From CAWCXF01 sp963799455 (GTDB lineage Bacteria; Pseudomonadota; Alphaproteobacteria; Rhodobacterales; Rhodobacteraceae): DNA of 64,000 bases. Positions 35,221-45,734 of the stretch are shown one piece after another (within the stretch, counting starts at the first letter, position 1; the number at the start of each line of letters is the position of its first letter). Both the position numbers and the translations under genes were made by a program. Location of the stretch: assembly GCA_963799455.1 (NCBI GenBank), contig CAWCXF010000007.1, forward strand, positions 1,116,001 through 1,180,000, given 5' to 3'. Below the pieces are notes generated by a model, which was not told the DNA's origin, searched no databases, and saw only the letters and a list, made by a program, of their open reading frames with translations.

Positions 35221-35826
35221 TCAGCCCGTGCGCTGCGCTCGCGCCAGGAGGGCGGCCGCCCCGATCATCACGCTTCCCGACACCCGGTTGAGGAGGCGCC
35301 GTCGCCGCTCGGTCAGCGCCGAGCCCCCGGCCCACGCGCCCATGGCGGCCCAGAGCGCGGCCGCGCAGCCTTCGATCGCCACGTAGAGCGCCCCCAACGT
35401 CAGCAGTTGAGGCGCCATCGGCGCGCCGGGCTGGACGAACTGCGGCAGGAACGCGGTGAAGAGGAGGTAGGCCTTGGGGTTGCCGAGCGCCGTCAGCATC
35501 TCGCGCCGCGCCAGGGCCGCCGCGGGCGCGGGGGGCGCCGTCACGGGCGCGCGCCACATCCGGACCCCGAGATAAGCCAGATAGGCGATGCCGACCCATT
35601 TGAGGATCTGGAACGCCAGCTCCGAGGTCCGCAGCACCGCGTCGAGCCCCAGCGTCACCGCCCCGATCATCAGCGCGAAGGCCATGAGGCGCCCGACGAG
35701 CGCCCGGACCGCCGCCCGCCAGCCCGCGCGGCTCGCGTTGGTGAAGGCGAGGAGGTTGCTGGCGCCCGGCGAGAGCGCCACCAGCAGGGCCGCAGGCCCG
35801 AAGACGGCGAGCTGGGCGAAGGTCAT
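35221..35826 (-). CDS. LysE-family amino-acid exporter
   Basis: A 201-residue membrane protein of the LysE/RhtB translocator family. It begins MTFAQLAVFGPAALLVALSPGASNLL with the family's SPGPN-like motif (here SPGASN), then about five further hydrophobic segments, including WVGIAYLAYLGVRMWR and LGNPKAYLLFTAFLPQFV, both typical. The substrate is probably a small amino acid or homoserine-like compound and cannot be specified. Confidence 0.9.
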   Translation of the reverse strand: MTFAQLAVFGPAALLVALSPGASNLLAFTNASRAGWRAAVRALVGRLMAFALMIGAVTLGLDAVLRTSELAFQILKWVGIAYLAYLGVRMWRAPVTAPPAPAAALARREMLTALGNPKAYLLFTAFLPQFVQPGAPMAPQLLTLGALYVAIEGCAAALWAAMGAWAGGSALTERRRRLLNRVSGSVMIGAAALLARAQRTG

Positions 35827-35923
35827 CGGGTTCTCCTCGGTGTGAGCGATGGGCGGCCCCCGGGCCCCCGGGAGCCGGCTCCCCGAGCGAGACCGCCCGG
35901 GGCGCGCGGCGGGGCAGGCGCGG

Positions 35924-36322
35924 TCACTGCACCGGCAGGTAGACCTCCGCGGCGCTTCGCTCGAACCTCGGCTCGATCGAGGTGAGGATGTCGAGGAAGG
36001 CCTGGTCCTCGAACATCGCCTCGAAGTCCTCCAGCCGCTCCCAGCGCATGACGCTCACGTGGTCCTGGCTCGTGCCCGTCGTGCCGCGCAGGAGCTGCTC
36101 GTCGATGAGGCCGGGCTGCCGGCGCACGGGGTCGAGGATGGGCTGGATCGAGCTGACCGCCGCGGCCTGCGAGCTGCCCTCGGCGACCTCGAGCGCGAAG
36201 GCGACCGTCACGCCCTCGTCGCCCTGCGCCGCGGCGCCGCCGGTCAGGCCCGCGGCCAGGACGGCGGCCAGGACGGCGGCCAGGACGGCGGCCAGGACGG
36301 CGGCGATGGCTGGATTCCTCAT
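35924..36322 (-). CDS. Exported small protein with an antibiotic-biosynthesis-monooxygenase-like fold
   Basis: A 132-residue protein. The signal peptide is expanded by four VLAA repeats (encoded by a 12-bp DNA repeat). The mature part has VTVAFALEVAEGSSQAAAV, QPGLIDEQLLRG, HVSVMRWERLEDFEAMF, DQAFLDILTSIEPRFE, which follows the pattern of ferredoxin-like ABM/quinol-monooxygenase domains with a single copy. Catalytic residues of that family are not diagnostic. Function is unknown. Confidence 0.6.
   Translation of the reverse strand: MRNPAIAAVLAAVLAAVLAAVLAAGLTGGAAAQGDEGVTVAFALEVAEGSSQAAAVSSIQPILDPVRRQPGLIDEQLLRGTTGTSQDHVSVMRWERLEDFEAMFEDQAFLDILTSIEPRFERSAAEVYLPVQ
36255..36302. repeat. Four tandem 12-bp units in a signal peptide
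   Basis: GCCAGGACGGCG occurs four times in a row. On the minus strand it encodes VLAA repeats in the hydrophobic core of the signal peptide of the gene at 35924. Copy-number change would alter the core length by four residues per unit without breaking the frame. Confidence 0.9.
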
Positions 36323-36351
36323 GAGCGCCTCGCGTGCTGGCTCCCGCGCCG

Positions 36352-38643
<2,292 letters not shown>

Positions 38644-38878
38644 GGTGCTCCCCCCGCTCGGCCGCGACGCTAGCGCCAAGGGCGCGCAGGGGGAAGCGGC
38701 GCGGCGGGCGGGGCGACGCGGTCGCGTCCCGCCAGGTCCGGCCCCAAGGTGGCCTCGCGGTTCGGGGCGATGGGCGGAGCCCGCCATGGGCCGGGCGCGC
38801 CCGACGGCGTCGGCCCGATCGCCTCGCATCCGCTCGGCGCGCTCGCCCGGCTCCCGTCCGGGCCGTCGAGCCCCGGGC

Positions 38879-39193
38879 CTACCGCCCCCGCCCGGTCCTG
38901 CCCTGGAGCGCGTCGATGCGCTTCGACGCGTCCGCCTTCGACAGGCCAGCGTCGAACTCCTCCCCCGCCTCCTCCGAGAGCGTCTTGAGGTAGGAGGCCT
39001 GGGCGCCGGTCATCGGCTCGTCGCCGGTGGTCCAGTCGTCGGGATCCTTCGCCGCGTTGCCGGGGGCGTCGGTCTTGGGATGCTCGCCCGCAGTCTCGGG
39101 CGCAGTCTCGGGCGCAGTCTCGGGCGCAGCCTCGGGCGCAGTCTCGGGCGCAGTCTCGGGCGCAGCCTCGGGCTTGGTGTCGGACTTGGCCAT
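38879..39193 (-). CDS. DUF3072 protein with an N-terminal PETA repeat
   Basis: A 104-residue protein. The first 40 residues are a low-complexity PETAPEAAPETA run made by a 12-bp DNA repeat (about 39090-39172). The C-terminal DUF3072 part is clear: DDWTTGDEPMTGAQASYLKTLSEEAGEEFD then LSKADASKRIDALQ. Members are small, cytoplasmic and of unknown function. The Pro/Ala/Glu arm probably stays unfolded. Confidence 0.8.
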   Translation of the reverse strand: MAKSDTKPEAAPETAPETAPEAAPETAPETAPETAGEHPKTDAPGNAAKDPDDWTTGDEPMTGAQASYLKTLSEEAGEEFDAGLSKADASKRIDALQGRTGRGR

Positions 39194-39536
39194 GGGTGTC
39201 GCTCCTCTGTCGTTCGCACAATGTTCGCGCCGGCCGATCGGTTCCCGGGGCGCGGCCCGCGCCGAGGGGATGATAGGCCATGGGCGGCCCCGTGGTGGCG
39301 GGAAGGCCCGCGAGAAGGCGCTCGCCGCGCGCAGGGTGGCGCGAAGGGCTCATCGCGGGCTTGAGGCGACCCGCTCCCGGCGCCTGCCCGGCCTGCCCGA
39401 CGGGGAGGGCAACGGCCGGTCGTCGAGCATGGGGCCCGTCCCCCTCGGGTTGAAGCGCCGGGTATCGCGCCCTAGGGACAGGGAGGCGCGCGTCGTCCGA
39501 CCGGGCGCGATCGCTCGACGAAGGAGGCCGGCCCCG
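39194..39536. other. 343-bp gap upstream of the nucleoside salvage operon
   Basis: This lies between the divergent DUF3072 gene and cdd. No gene with recognisable motifs is seen. It must hold the promoters of both. GGAGG at about 39523 is the cdd ribosome-binding site. I do not see a clear operator of DeoR or CytR type. Confidence 0.45.
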
Positions 39537-39950
39537 ATGCCCGACGCCGAGGATCCGCCCGCCGACCTGACCCGCGCCGCGCGCGCCGTGCGCGAGCGCG
39601 CCCACGCGCCCTACTCGCGCTTCAAGGTGGGTGCTGCGATCCGCTCCGCCTCGGGCACGGTCCATGTCGGCTGCAACGTCGAGAACGCCGCCTATCCCGA
39701 GGGCACCTGCGCCGAGGCCGGGGCCATCGCCGCCATGGTGGCGGCTGGCGAGACCGCGATCGCCGAGGTCGCGGTGGTCTCGGGCGGCAGCGCCCCCGTC
39801 CCGCCCTGCGGCGGCTGCCGCCAGAAGCTCGCGGAGTTCGCGGGGCCGCAGGTCCGGGTGACGCTCGCCACCACCGGCGGCGCGACGCTGACCACGACGG
39901 TGGCCGAGCTGCTGCCCGGCGCCTTCGGCGCGTCGCACATGGATGGGTGA
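39537..39950 (+). CDS. cdd: Cytidine deaminase
   Basis: A 137-residue zinc enzyme that deaminates cytidine and deoxycytidine. YSRFKVGAAIRSASG, the catalytic CAEAGAIAAM (family CAE motif with zinc cysteine and proton-shuttle glutamate) and PPCGGCRQKLAEF (two zinc cysteines) are all present, near residues 28, 62 and 90. Length fits the small tetrameric form. It is the first gene of cdd-deoA-deoB-add-upp; deoA starts 12 bases later. Confidence 0.95.
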   Translation: MPDAEDPPADLTRAARAVRERAHAPYSRFKVGAAIRSASGTVHVGCNVENAAYPEGTCAEAGAIAAMVAAGETAIAEVAVVSGGSAPVPPCGGCRQKLAEFAGPQVRVTLATTGGATLTTTVAELLPGAFGASHMDG

Positions 39951-39962
39951 GGGGGGCGGCTG

Positions 39963-41255
39963 ATGGAGCCCGCACGGCTCCTGCAAACCCTGCGCGACGG
40001 CGGGGAGGCGGCGCCCGAGGCCGTCGCCGCCTTCGCGCGCGGCGTGGCCTCCGGCGCCGTGTCGGACGCCCAGGCCGGCGCCTTCGCCATGGCCGTGTGC
40101 CTGCGCGGGCTCTCGGAGCCGGCCCGCGTGGCGCTCACCGAGGCGATGCGCGACTCGGGCGAGCGGCTGGCCTGGGACGTGTCCCCGGTGGTGGACAAGC
40201 ACTCGACCGGGGGCGTGGGCGACGCCGTGTCGCTCGTCCTCGCACCGGCGCTCGCCGCCTGCGGGGCCTATGTCCCGATGATCTCGGGCCGCGGGCTCGG
40301 TCACACCGGCGGCACGCTCGACAAGCTGGAGGCGATCCCCGGCCTGCGCACCGACCTCGACTCGGAGGCGCTGCGGCGCCAGGTGGCCGAGGTCGGCTGC
40401 GCGATCGCGGGCGCGAGCGCCGCGATCGCGCCCGCCGACGCGCGGCTCTACGCCCTGCGCGACGTGACCGGCACGGTGCGGTCGGTCGATCTCATCGTCG
40501 CCTCGATCCTGTCGAAGAAGCTCGCCGCCGGGCTCGGGGGATTGGTGCTCGACGTGAAGGCGGGCTCGGGGGCGTTCATGAAGACCGTGGACAACGCGGA
40601 GGCGCTGGCGCGCGCGCTGGTGGGCACCGCGCGGGGGGCGGGCTGCCCGGCCGTGGCGCTGGTGACCGACATGGGCGAGCCGGTGGCCGCCTCCTTGGGC
40701 AACGCGCTGGAGCTGCGCGAGGCGCTGGCCGCGCTGCGGGGCGGGGCGGGGCGGCTGGCCGAGCTGAGCGCCGCGCTCGGCGGCGAGGCGCTGGCGCTCG
40801 GCGGGCTCGCGGCCGACCCGGAGGCGGGCGCCGGGGCGATCCGCGCCGCGCTGGCCGACGGCCGGGCCGCGGAGGTCTTCGGGCGGATGGTGGCCGCGCA
40901 GGGCGGGCCGTCCGACGTGCCGGGGCGCGCCGCGCTGCCCGAGGCGCCGGTGCGGCGCGAGGTGCCGGCCCTTCGCGCGGGGGTGGTGGCCGCGATCGAC
41001 GGCGAGGCGCTCGGCCACGCCGTGGTGGCGCTGGGCGGCGGCAGGCGGCGCCCGGGCGACGCCGTGGACCCGGCGGTGGGGTTCTCGGATGTGGTGCGGA
41101 TCGGCGTGTCCGTGCAGCAGGGCGCACCGCTGGCCCTCGTCCACGCCGCGAGCGAGGAGGCCGCGCGGGCCGCGGCCCGCGCCGTCCGGACGGCCGTCAC
41201 GCTGTCCGACCGCCCGACCCATCCCAACCGGCTGGTCCTGCGCAAGCTGACGTGA
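39963..41255 (+). CDS. deoA: Thymidine phosphorylase
   Basis: A 430-residue enzyme that splits thymidine to thymine and deoxyribose-1-phosphate. DKHSTGGVGDAVSL is the phosphate-binding motif, with MISGRGLGHTGGTLDKLEAIPG, VASILSKKLAAGL and LDVKAGSGAFMK as in the thymidine/pyrimidine-nucleoside phosphorylase family. Its product is passed to DeoB, encoded next. A terminator-like palindrome and a G-rich tract lie in the 121-bp gap before deoB. Confidence 0.94.
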   Translation: MEPARLLQTLRDGGEAAPEAVAAFARGVASGAVSDAQAGAFAMAVCLRGLSEPARVALTEAMRDSGERLAWDVSPVVDKHSTGGVGDAVSLVLAPALAACGAYVPMISGRGLGHTGGTLDKLEAIPGLRTDLDSEALRRQVAEVGCAIAGASAAIAPADARLYALRDVTGTVRSVDLIVASILSKKLAAGLGGLVLDVKAGSGAFMKTVDNAEALARALVGTARGAGCPAVALVTDMGEPVAASLGNALELREALAALRGGAGRLAELSAALGGEALALGGLAADPEAGAGAIRAALADGRAAEVFGRMVAAQGGPSDVPGRAALPEAPVRREVPALRAGVVAAIDGEALGHAVVALGGGRRRPGDAVDPAVGFSDVVRIGVSVQQGAPLALVHAASEEAARAAARAVRTAVTLSDRPTHPNRLVLRKLT

Positions 41256-41263
41256 AGCGGGGT

Positions 41264-41285
41264 CCAGGGGCACGCGTGCTCCTGG
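41264..41285 (+). terminator. Hairpin after deoA
   Basis: CCAGGGGCACG faces CGTGCTCCTGG with one G-T mismatch, nine bases after the deoA stop, followed by a G-rich run (about 41289-41335) with repeated GGGTCGGG/GGGGCGGGG. It may attenuate transcription between deoA and deoB. Confidence 0.5.
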
Positions 41286-41376
41286 CAGGGTCGGGGTCGG
41301 GGTCGGGGGCGGGGGCGGGGGTCGGGGGGCGGAGCCCCCCTGGCGCTCCCCCGCGCGGCCCGTATGCTTTGCGGCG

Positions 41377-42606
41377 ATGCCCCGCGCCTTCGTCATCGTC
41401 CTCGACAGCGTCGGCTGCGGCGGCGCGCCCGACGCGGCCGCCTTCGGCGACGAGGGGGCCAACACGCTGGGCCACATCGCCCGAGCCTGCGCCGCGGGCC
41501 GGGCCGAGGAGGGCCGCTCGGGGCCGCTGCGCGTGCCCCATCTCGACGCGATGGGCCTGGGCGCCGCGATCCGGCTCGCCTCCGGCGCCGAGACGCCGGG
41601 GCTCGACGCGGAGCCCGAGGGCCTGTGGGGCGCCGCGACCGAGGCCTCGCGCGGCAAGGACACGCAGTCGGGCCACTGGGAGCTGATGGGCGTGCCGGTG
41701 CCCTGGGAGTGGCACCTGTTCCCGCGCGCCGACCCCGCGCTCCCGCCCGACCTGCTGGCCGAGATCGCGCGCCTCGCAGGGGCGGACGGCACGCTGGGGG
41801 GCGTCCACGCCTCGGGCGTTGCGGTGATCGAGGCGCACGGGCCCGAGCACGTCGCCACGGGGCGCCCGATCGTCTACACCTCGGCCGACAGCGTGGTGCA
41901 GATCGCCGCGCACGAGGCGGCGTTCGGGCTGCGCCGGCTCCTCGATCTGTGCGAGGCCCTGGCGCCCCGGGTGCATGCGATGCGCGTCGGCCGGGTGATC
42001 GCGCGGCCCTTCCGGGGCTCGGCCGAGGCGGGCTTCGAGCGGACCGGGAACCGGCGCGACTTCGCCCTGGAGCCGCCCGAGCCGACGCTGCTCGACGCGG
42101 CCCGGGCCGAGGGGCGCGAGACCTTCGGCCTCGGCAAGATCCCCGACATCTTCGCCGGCCGCGGCATCGCGCACGAGGCGCACGGGCCCGACGCCGCGCT
42201 CGTGGACGCGCTCGAAGGCCTCGCCCGGGCGGCGCCCGACGGCGCGCTCGTGCTGGCCAACCTGGTGGAGTTCGACACGGCTTACGGCCACCGTCGGGAT
42301 GTCGCGGGCTACGCCCGCGCGCTCGAATGGCTCGACGCGCAGGTGCCGCGGCTCACCGAGCCCCTCCGACCGGGAGACCTCATGATCCTGACCGCCGACC
42401 ACGGCAACGACCCCACCGCGCCGGGCACCGACCACACCCGCGAGCGGGTGCCGGTGCTGGTCCACGGCCTCGGCGCAGGCGCGCTCGGCCTGCGCGCCTT
42501 CGCCGATATCGGCGCGAGCGTGGCCGCGCATCTCGGGCTCGCGTGGCGCGGCGCGGGGGAGGCGTTCCCGGCGGCAGCGTCCCGCCCGCCGGAGGCGTCC
42601 TCGTGA
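41377..42606 (+). CDS. deoB: Phosphopentomutase
   Basis: A 409-residue metal-dependent enzyme of the alkaline-phosphatase superfamily that interconverts (deoxy)ribose-1- and 5-phosphate. AFVIVLDSVGCGGAPDAAAFGDEGANTLGHIA opens the protein, GKDTQSGHWELMG contains the phosphothreonine nucleophile region, and LTADHGNDPTAPGTDHTRERVPVL gives the metal ligands near the end. It overlaps the add start by four bases. It follows deoA in the deoxynucleoside degradation route. Confidence 0.95.
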   Translation: MPRAFVIVLDSVGCGGAPDAAAFGDEGANTLGHIARACAAGRAEEGRSGPLRVPHLDAMGLGAAIRLASGAETPGLDAEPEGLWGAATEASRGKDTQSGHWELMGVPVPWEWHLFPRADPALPPDLLAEIARLAGADGTLGGVHASGVAVIEAHGPEHVATGRPIVYTSADSVVQIAAHEAAFGLRRLLDLCEALAPRVHAMRVGRVIARPFRGSAEAGFERTGNRRDFALEPPEPTLLDAARAEGRETFGLGKIPDIFAGRGIAHEAHGPDAALVDALEGLARAAPDGALVLANLVEFDTAYGHRRDVAGYARALEWLDAQVPRLTEPLRPGDLMILTADHGNDPTAPGTDHTRERVPVLVHGLGAGALGLRAFADIGASVAAHLGLAWRGAGEAFPAAASRPPEASS

Positions 42607-43610
42607 ACGGTGCCATGGACGAGGGCGACATCGACTGGCGCCGGCTCCCCAAGGTCGAGCTGCACCTGCATCTGGAGGGGGCGGCGCCGCCGGCCTTTGT
42701 GCGCGGGCTCGCGGCCGAGAGGCACATCGACCTCTCGGGCCTCTTCGACGCCGAAGGGGCCTACGTCCGCGGCGACTTCGCGGCCTTCCTGCGCGCCTAC
42801 GACGCGGCCGCCTCGGTGCTGCGCGGCCCCGAGGACTACGCGCGGCTCGCGCGCGCCGTGCTGGAGGAGAGCGCCTCGCACGGCGTCGTCCACACCGAGG
42901 TGTTCGCCTCGCCCGACTTCTGCGGCGGCGGCGAGGTCGCGGCCTGGCGCGAGCACATGGCGGCCGTCGAGGAGGCCGCGAGCGGCCTTGCGCCCGCCAT
43001 CACGCTCAGGATCGTCGCCACCTGCATCCGCCATCTCGGCCCCGAGCGCGCGCGGGCCGCGGCGCTGTGCGCCGCCGAGACGGCCGGGGGCTTCGTGACG
43101 GGCTTCGGCATGGGCGGCGACGAGGGCAGGGGCCGCGCGGCCGACTTCGCCTGGGCCTTCGACTGCGCGCGCGAGGCGGGGCTGGGGCTGACCTCGCACG
43201 CCGGCGAATGGGCGGGGCCGGCCGCGATCCGCGAGACGCTGGAGGCGCTGCGGCCGAGCCGCCTCGGCCACGGCGTGCGCGCGATCGAGGATCCACGGCT
43301 GGTGGACGACCTCGCTGAGCGCGGCACGGTGCTGGAGGTCTGCCCCGGCTCGAACCTGGCGCTGGGGCTCCATCCCGACCTGTCGCGGCACCCCGTCGCC
43401 AAGCTGCGCGAGGCGGGCGTCGCCGTCACCGTCTCGACCGACGACCCGCCCTTCTTCGGCACCTCGATGACCGCCGAGTGGGAGGCGTTGGAGCGCGCCT
43501 TCGGCTGGGGCGAGGCGGATCTCGCCGCGCTCAACGCCACCGCGCTCGCGGCGGCCTTCTGCGACGAGGCCACCCGCGAGTCCGTCGCCAAGCGCCTGGA
43601 GGCCGCATGA
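42603..43610 (+). CDS. add: Adenosine deaminase
   Basis: A 335-residue zinc hydrolase that deaminates adenosine or a related purine. The zinc motif is VELHLHLEGA near residue 20; LTSHAGEW, SRLGHGVRAIED, VCPGSNLALG and VSTDDPPFFGTSM follow in the right order. The GTG at 42603 overlaps the deoB stop (GTGA) and has GGAGG upstream, so it is preferred to an ATG four codons later. Members of this group in alphaproteobacteria may prefer adenine or adenosine; the substrate is not fixed by sequence alone. Confidence 0.9.
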   Translation: MNGAMDEGDIDWRRLPKVELHLHLEGAAPPAFVRGLAAERHIDLSGLFDAEGAYVRGDFAAFLRAYDAAASVLRGPEDYARLARAVLEESASHGVVHTEVFASPDFCGGGEVAAWREHMAAVEEAASGLAPAITLRIVATCIRHLGPERARAAALCAAETAGGFVTGFGMGGDEGRGRAADFAWAFDCAREAGLGLTSHAGEWAGPAAIRETLEALRPSRLGHGVRAIEDPRLVDDLAERGTVLEVCPGSNLALGLHPDLSRHPVAKLREAGVAVTVSTDDPPFFGTSMTAEWEALERAFGWGEADLAALNATALAAAFCDEATRESVAKRLEAA

Positions 43611-44233
43611 CCCTGACCATCGTCGAGCACCCGCTGGTGCGCCACAAGCTGACCTTGATGCGCCGCGTCGAGACCTCGACCTCGGAGTTCCGGCTTCTGC
43701 TGCGCGAGATCGGCCAGCTCCTGGCCTACGAGATCACGCGCGACCTGGCCGTGACGACGAGGGCCATCGAGACGCCGCTCGCGCCGATGGACGCGCCGGT
43801 GCTGGCGGGCGCGAAGCTCGCGCTCGTCTCGATCCTGCGCGCGGGCAACGGGCTGCTCGACGGTGTGCTGGAGCTGGTGCCGTCCGCGCGGGTGGGCTTC
43901 GTCGGGCTCTACCGCGACGAGGCCACGCTCCAGCCGGTTCAGTACTACTTCAAGGTGCCCGACCGGATGGGCGAGCGCGTGGCGATCGTGCTCGACCCGA
44001 TGCTCGCCACCGGCAACTCGTCGGCCGCCGCCGTGACGCTCCTCAAGGAGGCCGGCGCGCGCGACATCCGCTTCCTGTGCCTGCTGGCTGCGCCGGAGGG
44101 CGTGGCGCGGATGCGCGAGGCCCATCCCGACGTCTCGGTGGTGACGGCCGCCCTCGACGAGCGGCTCGACGAGCGCGGCTACATCGTGCCGGGGCTCGGC
44201 GACGCGGGCGACCGGATGTTCGGCACGAAGTGA
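43607..44233 (+). CDS. upp: Uracil phosphoribosyltransferase
   Basis: A 208-residue enzyme that converts uracil and PRPP to UMP. The start VEHPLVRHKLTLMR is canonical, with SILRAGNGLLDGVLEL, the PRPP loop VLDPMLATGNSSAAAV, and the C-terminal uracil-binding YIVPGLGDAGDRMFGT. It overlaps the add stop by four bases (ATGA), closing the salvage operon. Confidence 0.96.
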   Translation: MTLTIVEHPLVRHKLTLMRRVETSTSEFRLLLREIGQLLAYEITRDLAVTTRAIETPLAPMDAPVLAGAKLALVSILRAGNGLLDGVLELVPSARVGFVGLYRDEATLQPVQYYFKVPDRMGERVAIVLDPMLATGNSSAAAVTLLKEAGARDIRFLCLLAAPEGVARMREAHPDVSVVTAALDERLDERGYIVPGLGDAGDRMFGTK

Positions 44234-44293
44234 CCCGCGCCGGGCGTCCCGGCCCGGTGAGGGGCCCGGCTCCCGGCGCCGCCGCGGCCACGA

Positions 44294-44347
44294 GCCGGCG
44301 TCCCGGTCCGCGCCGGCGTCCCGGCCCGCGCCGGCGATCCGGTCCGC
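44294..44347. repeat. Three 18-bp tandem units after upp
   Basis: GCCGGCGTCCCGGTCCGC and two variants lie head to tail, with a partial fourth. This is the same repeat family as at 6286. It is intergenic, between convergent upp and the membrane protein gene at 44462. Confidence 0.85.
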
Positions 44348-44461
44348 GCCGGCCTGCGCGAGACGGCGCTGCGCCGCGTCTTGTTGTCCGTTCGCTCCCA
44401 TCGCCTCGCGCAGGGGCCGCCGATCGGCGATCGAGCCCGGCCCGCGGGCCGTCGCGGGGCG

Positions 44462-45667
44462 TCAGCCCGCGCACGCTCCCTGGAGCGCGATCCAGTCGGC
44501 GTCGGGAAGGGCGGGGCTGGCGTCGGGCCAAGGGTCGAGATCGGCCAGCGCCGGGGCTCCGACGGCGCGGCCGTAGGGCGCCGAGGAGACGCCCGCCGCC
44601 TCGAACCGCTCGATGAGGCCCGGCAGCGACTCCGGGGCGGGCGTCCGCGGCGCGGAGCGTGCGGCGAGGCGCGCGGCATGGGCGTCGAGCGTCGGCGCCG
44701 AGACCTCCGCCGCGGTCAGGAGCCGCAGCGACTCGCGCGCGCCCCCCTCCCGCAGGAGCGCGTCGAGCGGCCCGCCCGCCGCGCCGTCCTCCTCGACGGC
44801 CGCGAGGAGGAGGCCCACGGCCACGCCCGGCTCCGGCGCGCCCTCGACGGCCGTGGCGGGCAGGGCGACGATCCCGCCCGGCAGGGCCACGGCGCCCTCG
44901 ACGCCGCCCTGCAGGAGCGCGAGGCGGACCGCCGGCGCCCCGGGCCCGGCGAGGCCCGGCGCCAGCCGCTCGGCCAGCCGGTCGAGCGCGGCGAGGCCCC
45001 CCTCGCCCTCGCAGGGGCCGCCGGCGCGCTCGGCGAGCCGCGACAGCAGCGCCTCGCCCAGCCGCGCGCGGACCTCGACCGGGGCCGCGCGCAGCGCCAG
45101 CCCGCGCAGAGCCGGCGGCGCGAGCGCGACGATGACGGCCGACGCCGCGGCGAGTGCTGCGAGGACGGCCCAGCCCGTCCGCCGCGGCCGTCGCCGGACC
45201 ATGGCGCGCCGGACGCCCTCGATGGCCGCGACCATCTCGGCGTCGGCGATCTCCAGCGACTCGGCGGCGTCCTCGCCGGGCGCGTAGCGCACCGGATCGC
45301 CGGCCCGCACCGGATCGCCGGCCCGTGCCGCGGCGGAGGCCCTTGCCGGCGGGCCGGCCGCGTCCGGCCGCGCCGGAGGCCCGGGCGCGACCCGCTCGAC
45401 CGCCCGGAGCGACCAGTGCGACAGCGCCCGGCCCTGCGCGTCGGCGATCACCAGAGTCGCCTCCCCCAAGCCCACGACGACCGCGCGCGGGCTCGCGTCG
45501 GGGGCCGGGCGCCACCATCCCTCCGCCTCGATCCGGGGCCCGCGCGGCGCCTCGGCCGATCCGCCCGGCTCGTCGGCGAGGTCGAGGTCGGGATCCTCGC
45601 GCCAGCTCGCACGGACGGCGTCGCGGCCGGCGCGCCTCGCGGGGGGTCCGCGGTCCCCCCCGCTCAC
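44462..45667 (-). CDS. Hypothetical membrane protein, possibly an M48-like fold without the active site
   Basis: A 401-residue protein. Residues 1-155 are a Pro/Arg-rich cytoplasmic part with WWRPAPDASPRAVVVGLGEATLVIADAQ. One membrane segment is near residues 165-190 (WAVLAALAAASAVIVALA). The C-terminal 200 residues contain VEGAVALPGGIVALPA, which recalls the NAFALPGG segment of M48 peptidases, and PLDALLREGGARESLRLLT, which sits where such peptidases continue after HExxH, but no HExxH is present. The M48 link is inference. An 18-bp repeat codes for GDPVRA in the linker. Confidence 0.6.
   Translation of the reverse strand: MSGGDRGPPARRAGRDAVRASWREDPDLDLADEPGGSAEAPRGPRIEAEGWWRPAPDASPRAVVVGLGEATLVIADAQGRALSHWSLRAVERVAPGPPARPDAAGPPARASAAARAGDPVRAGDPVRYAPGEDAAESLEIADAEMVAAIEGVRRAMVRRRPRRTGWAVLAALAAASAVIVALAPPALRGLALRAAPVEVRARLGEALLSRLAERAGGPCEGEGGLAALDRLAERLAPGLAGPGAPAVRLALLQGGVEGAVALPGGIVALPATAVEGAPEPGVAVGLLLAAVEEDGAAGGPLDALLREGGARESLRLLTAAEVSAPTLDAHAARLAARSAPRTPAPESLPGLIERFEAAGVSSAPYGRAVGAPALADLDPWPDASPALPDADWIALQGACAG
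45289..45324. repeat. Two 18-bp tandem units inside the membrane protein gene
   Basis: GCACCGGATCGCCGGCCC occurs twice and encodes repeated AGDPVR on the minus strand. The reverse complement shares the GCCGGCGATCCGGT core with the repeats at 6286, 18606 and 44294. Confidence 0.85.
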
Positions 45668-45734
45668 CGCCGCTCGGGTCCCGTCGCGCCCGCCACGGGA
45701 CCGGACCGGACCCTCGCCGCGCCCGGGGCCCCCG

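Noticed and set aside
41289..41335. G-quadruplex regulatory element between deoA and deoB
   Set aside because: The G-rich run could form one, but such runs are common at this G+C content; I mention it only with the neighbouring hairpin.
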